In this document: positions 46,302 to 50,065 of the stretch, in pieces
Layout of the letters: each line of letters opens with the position of its first letter
Position numbering within the stretch: position 1 is the first letter of the stretch
Origin: Oehlia diaphana
Lineage: Eukaryota; Glomeromycota; Glomeromycetes; Glomerales; Glomeraceae
Assembly: GCA_003833135.1 (NCBI GenBank)
Contig: QZLH01000872.1
Span: 4,642 to 54,706 of the forward strand
Direction: 5' to 3'
Length of the DNA: 50,065 nt
Position numbers and translations under genes: made by a program
The notes under the pieces: generated by a model
The model's input: the letters and a program-made list of their open reading frames with translations, nothing else
Told to the model about the DNA's origin: nothing
Database searches by the model: none

Positions 46302-49039
46302 TTTCAATCCATATTTGAAATGGTTGCAAGGTTTGTGTGTGTGAAATCTATTTATTGAACTAATGAGTTAATTGTGATAAAGTTGTTTAATAAAAGCCAG
46401 ATAAATCTTATACTTTTCATATTAACATACATATTATTAAATATATAAATATTGATCTTAATTATGTACAGTACAAATTTTAATTATTTAAAATACATTA
46501 GCTAGAATGCAAAATAAGTTCTCTACTTATTCAATTATAATAGTTTTCATATGGTATTATATAATTATCAAAAAAACTTATATCATATTAACAGTAAAAT
46601 ATTAAAATATTGTAATATTAAAAAAAAATGTATTGCTAAAATTCTTAATAATTGATTTAAATTATAAATTATGTAACCTATACAAAAGTTCATAGTAATA
46701 TTAATTTTTTTATATAATATAATATGTAATATATACAATATAAGATTTTAAATATTTAATATATTTAATATACAATTTATAACTGATCTATTTTGCAATT
46801 ATTTTATTATTTAGTGGTTTAATTTAGCAAATCTTTTTTTTTAATAATGAGGTTTACAAAATAAAAAAAATAATTATAAAAAATTAAGAGCCTGATTTTT
46901 TGTTTTTCAAATTTGGTTGAATTTACTTTTTTTTATTAGTAAAATCAAGTTATAACTTGGTTTATATTTGGATTTATAAAATTAATTACTTACTAAAATA
47001 CTAATCAATTAATTTAATTATTATAATTATACTATATTATGATTTTATACTAAAAATGAAAATCATTATAGATTTAAAGTAATAAAATTTTGTATTATAC
47101 CATCTATTTTTAATTTATTTATATTTTTTTAATTATTAATATAGCATAAATTTCAGTAATATAATATACACAAATAAATAAACTTTATTATAATTTACTA
47201 CATAATCTAATAAGTGATTAATATTTATAAATAATTTACTGCTTATATATATAATTCTTTATCTTTTACTTTATTTTAAATAATAAATATATATAAAATA
47301 GATATTAATTATACTAGCTTATATAAAATATAAAAGTTTAACTAAATTTAAATTTTTATTAAACTTTAATTTTTTTATTTACAATATTATACAATCTTTA
47401 TTATTATAAAAAATTTTAAGCCCGTTATTTAATAAGATATAAAAAATTTTTTCTACTAATTAGATAATTCAATCAAGATCTATTGTTTTTAAAATTATCT
47501 AATATAATATATATTTTATATTAAGTTAGAAAATTTGACTATAATAAATTAGACTAAAATTAAAGTTCAATGATAATTTTAGCCAGATTTTTTAATAAGT
47601 AAAAATCATGTTATATAATTTCCAATCTATCTTTTTACTTAATCTTTAAATCACAACTCAAATATATTTTTAAAAAAGAGAAATGTATAACTTAAGAGTC
47701 ATATAGGTTGAAAAATAAAAAATTAGGCATCATTTGATTGGTGACTAATTGGTAACTAATTGATACCTGATTTTTTACTTTTGACCTGTAAATGTTTTAT
47801 TTATTAATAATCAATATCTTATTAATATTTGAATAACAATTCTTTTAAATACTGGTATCCTAAGTATTTGTCAATGCTATCCTTTAAATTATCATTTTCA
47901 AATTTTTTACTTTTATTGATAATTAAAAGAATATTCTTTATTATTCTTTCATATGTTAGCTAAAGAAACACTTTTGAATTAATCATCAATATTGATTAAA
48001 TTCTATTAACTTTACTAATGTTTTGCATGAATTAAATTTTTTCTCTAAAATTCAATTTAATTCAAATTCAATTTAAACTTGATTTGACTTTCAAAAATAA
48101 TTATTTTAGGATTCAGTAATCCAATTATGATAATTTTTTTTTAATTAATATCATATTCATCCAAAAATAAGCAACTCCCAGAAATAAATAACCTTCTAAA
48201 ATAATTAATACTCAAAAATAAGCAACAACCTTGAATATTACTAGTTTTATGTTAAAACTTAATATAATGTAATAAAAAGATCTAAAGTAATAAATATATG
48301 TTCAAATAGCATAGAAAATATATTTTTATTAATGAATTATGTCAAATAATTGTCTGTGTCAGTCATGTTACTATTAATATACACATTACAATAAACTATG
48401 TAAAAATATTAACTATAACCAAATTAAATAATTAATCATTTTTATATTAAATGATTAGCGATCACAGAAGTCATGTTAAACGATCAGCAATTATATATTA
48501 TGTTAAATTAATTTATTTAATTTTTATTAATCAGAATTTAAACTTTTAACTATACATTTTTAAAAAAATTGAATTATCCAAAAATAAGCAATATTATAAC
48601 AAAAATATGTTGCTTATTTTTAAAGGAATACAGTAGCTCTTATTTATTGTTCTAATCAAAAATAAAAAAATGAACATCAAAATCAGATCATTAGATTAAA
48701 AGTTATTTGCAAAATATGTTTTTACTTTTCAGAAGCAATTAGAATTATATTATATTATTAAATTAATTTGTGCAAAACATTAGCTTTACATCATGTAATT
48801 ACATTATATCAAAATTTATTATAAAAAGAGTTGGCACTTAGCTGTGTTAGCTAATATTTCATTTAGAAAACAAAACTATAATTTTGAAATTTATCTTCAA
48901 AATTTTATGCAAAAATTAGCAAAAATTATAATTTAAATAAAAATAAAAAAATAAAAAAATTAATTAATTTATAAAATACCTTTAAAATTTCATTTAATTC
49001 ATGATTCAGATAAGAATGAGTGAGTAATTTTGCGATCTT
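46302..49039. other. gene-free, extremely AT-rich region
   Basis: About 2.7 kb of nearly pure A/T with no supportable exon on either strand. It contains short imperfect tandem units (for example ACTAATTGGTAACTAATTG near 47743-47762) and scattered AAAAATAAGCAA motifs in both orientations (48160-48625). It probably represents decayed repeats. Confidence 0.6.
48160..48625. repeat. recurrent AAAAATAAGCAA motif, direct and inverted
   Basis: TCCAAAAATAAGCAACTCC near 48162, CTCAAAAATAAGCAACAACC near 48212 and TCCAAAAATAAGCAATATT near 48579 are direct copies. TGTTGCTTATTTTTAAAGG near 48610 is inverted, 30 bp after the last direct copy. These look like terminal repeats of one or more small non-autonomous elements about 450 bp long. 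Confidence 0.4.
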
Positions 49040-50065
49040 AAATGTGGGTGTCCTTACATGTATAAATCCATCAATTTTTAGCCAAATCATTTGAAATTTT
49101 TACTGAAAAAACTTTAAGATTGGCTCTATCATATCTGAATATTTAATGTAATATTTATAAAGCTCAAAAGTTTAAGAATAATTGTATAATAGGCGTAATA
49201 AGAAATCAAAAATAATTCAAGAAAATTTATCATGAATTTTTTTAAAAAAATGCTTGATTTATGTTCAGAATATATATTTTTAGGAAAGTGCAATCTATTT
49301 TTAAACTGTTAAAATTAGTATTTAATTCGTATTCTATGTACCAATAGAGAAAATCACTAATTAAATTTTAAGTAAATAAAAAAATCATTTTTTGTGATTA
49401 TCTCATGATTTATTTGTCCAATTTTAAAGATCTATTTTTTATTTTGTAGAGAGCCTAAAGAGCTACACAATAAAAAAAAGATCTTTAAAATTGGACCAAT
49501 AGATCATGTGATAATCACAAAAATGATTTTTTTCAAAACATATTAGATAAATGCAGCTGTCCTCTAAAAAAAATCGTTTTTTGCAATTATCTCACTATTT
49601 ATTGGTCCAATTTCAATGAAAATTTTTTTATTATGTAGAGAATTTGGAGAGCTACACAATAAAAAAATGTTCATTAAAATTGAATAACTGAATCACGAGA
49701 TAATTGCAAAAACAAGTTTTTTTTATTTTTTTCAAATTTAATTAGTGATTTACTCCTTATTTTTACATAAATCACAAATTAAATACTAATTTTAAAAGTT
49801 TAAAAATAGATTAAACTCCATAAAATCATATGTTCTGAATATAAACCTAGCATTTTTCTAAAAAAATTTGTAAAAAAATTCCTTTTAATTTTTTTTATTT
49901 TTTATTACTCCTATTTTGTAAATTATTTTTGAAATTTAAAGCTGTTATAAATATAATATTAAATATTTAAATATGGTAGAGCCAATCTTAAAGTTTTTTC
50001 AGTAAAAATTTCAAATGATTTGGCTGAAAATTGATGGATTTACATATGTAAGGACACCCACATTT
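49040..50065. mobile_element. foldback element with about 330-bp terminal inverted repeats and two internal hairpins
   Basis: The window end is the reverse complement of 49040 onward. AAATGTGGGTGTCCTTACAT opens the left arm, and its complement closes the window at 50065. The outer 95 bp of the arms are nearly identical (including GAAATTTTTACTGAAAAAAC and TTTAAGATTGGCTCTA), and similarity continues, more diverged, to about 49378 and 49736. Between the arms lie two hairpins related to each other: 49379-49533 and 49566-49722. Each has a stem built around TTGTCCAATTTTAAAGATCT- or TTGGTCCAATTTCAATG-type sequence, with GTAGAGAG...GAGCTACAC at the tip. There is no ORF. The right end may continue past the window. 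Confidence 0.8.

Noticed and set aside
1..50065. tRNA, rRNA or CRISPR features
   Set aside because: I looked for TPsiC/GGTTCGA-type boxes, rRNA-like conserved blocks and regular spacer arrays and found none I could support by eye. tRNAscan-SE or Infernal would settle it.

Overview
The window is a gene-dense piece of a eukaryotic, almost certainly fungal, nuclear genome. It is very AT-rich outside exons. Nearly every gene is split by short introns (about 50-150 bp, GT-AG, two GC-AG), and there are no bacterial-style operons. Fungal signs are an Iks1-type kinase, a RIB4-type lumazine synthase, a Yar1-like ankyrin protein and the intron sizes. The AT-rich intergenic DNA and a FAR1-type DNA-binding gene point to a Glomeromycotina (Rhizophagus-like) arbuscular mycorrhizal fungus; that placement is inference. 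All exon models were built by eye from splice consensus, reading frame and remembered family sequence. In each multi-exon model the exon lengths sum to a whole number of codons.

Layout. 1-3863: possible 3' end of a gene, a 51-bp tandem repeat and 2.7 kb of repeat-bearing AT-rich DNA. 3864-8218: a heat-shock-factor-type transcription factor (+) converging on a seven-helix receptor (-). 9694-13161: Iks1-family protein kinase with C-terminal hydrophobic segments (+). 13162-17313: 4.1 kb without genes, holding a hairpin repeat and a nested pair of TIR elements. 17314-18036: a stand-alone Yvh1/DUSP12-type zinc domain protein (-). 18671-18956: small orphan ORF. 19388-22031: splicing factor Prp17/CDC40 (+). 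22600-24909: LACTB2-like metallo-hydrolase (-) head to head with a tail-anchored Nudix hydrolase (+). 26823-27419: lumazine synthase. 27684-31635: SETD6/Rkm4-type methyltransferase (-) head to head with proteasome subunit Rpn7 (+). 31857-35021: eIF3e (-) head to head with ribosomal protein eL6 (+). 35327-38060: mitochondrial rhomboid protease and a mitochondrial carrier (both -). 38406-40191: Vps55/LEPROT (-) head to head with a Yar1-like ankyrin protein (+). 40602-43211: ribosome-assembly factor Brx1 (-) head to head with a FAR1-domain protein (+). 44303-46301: N-myristoyltransferase (+). 46302-50065: gene-free AT-rich DNA ending in a foldback element of about 1 kb.

Many genes serve protein synthesis and turnover: eL6, Brx1, the Yvh1-type protein and the Yar1-like protein (60S/40S assembly), eIF3e (initiation), Rpn7 (degradation), NMT (co-translational lipidation), and HSF (stress control). 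This looks like ordinary housekeeping clustering, with five head-to-head pairs sharing 175-483 bp promoters, rather than a dedicated gene cluster.

No new enzymatic system stands out. The most unusual items are the phosphatase-less Yvh1 zinc protein, the foldback element built of palindromes within a palindrome, the membrane-anchored Nudix protein, the receptor with 14- and 22-nt micro-exons, and the 51-bp repeat that is open on both strands. No tRNA, rRNA or CRISPR array was recognised.
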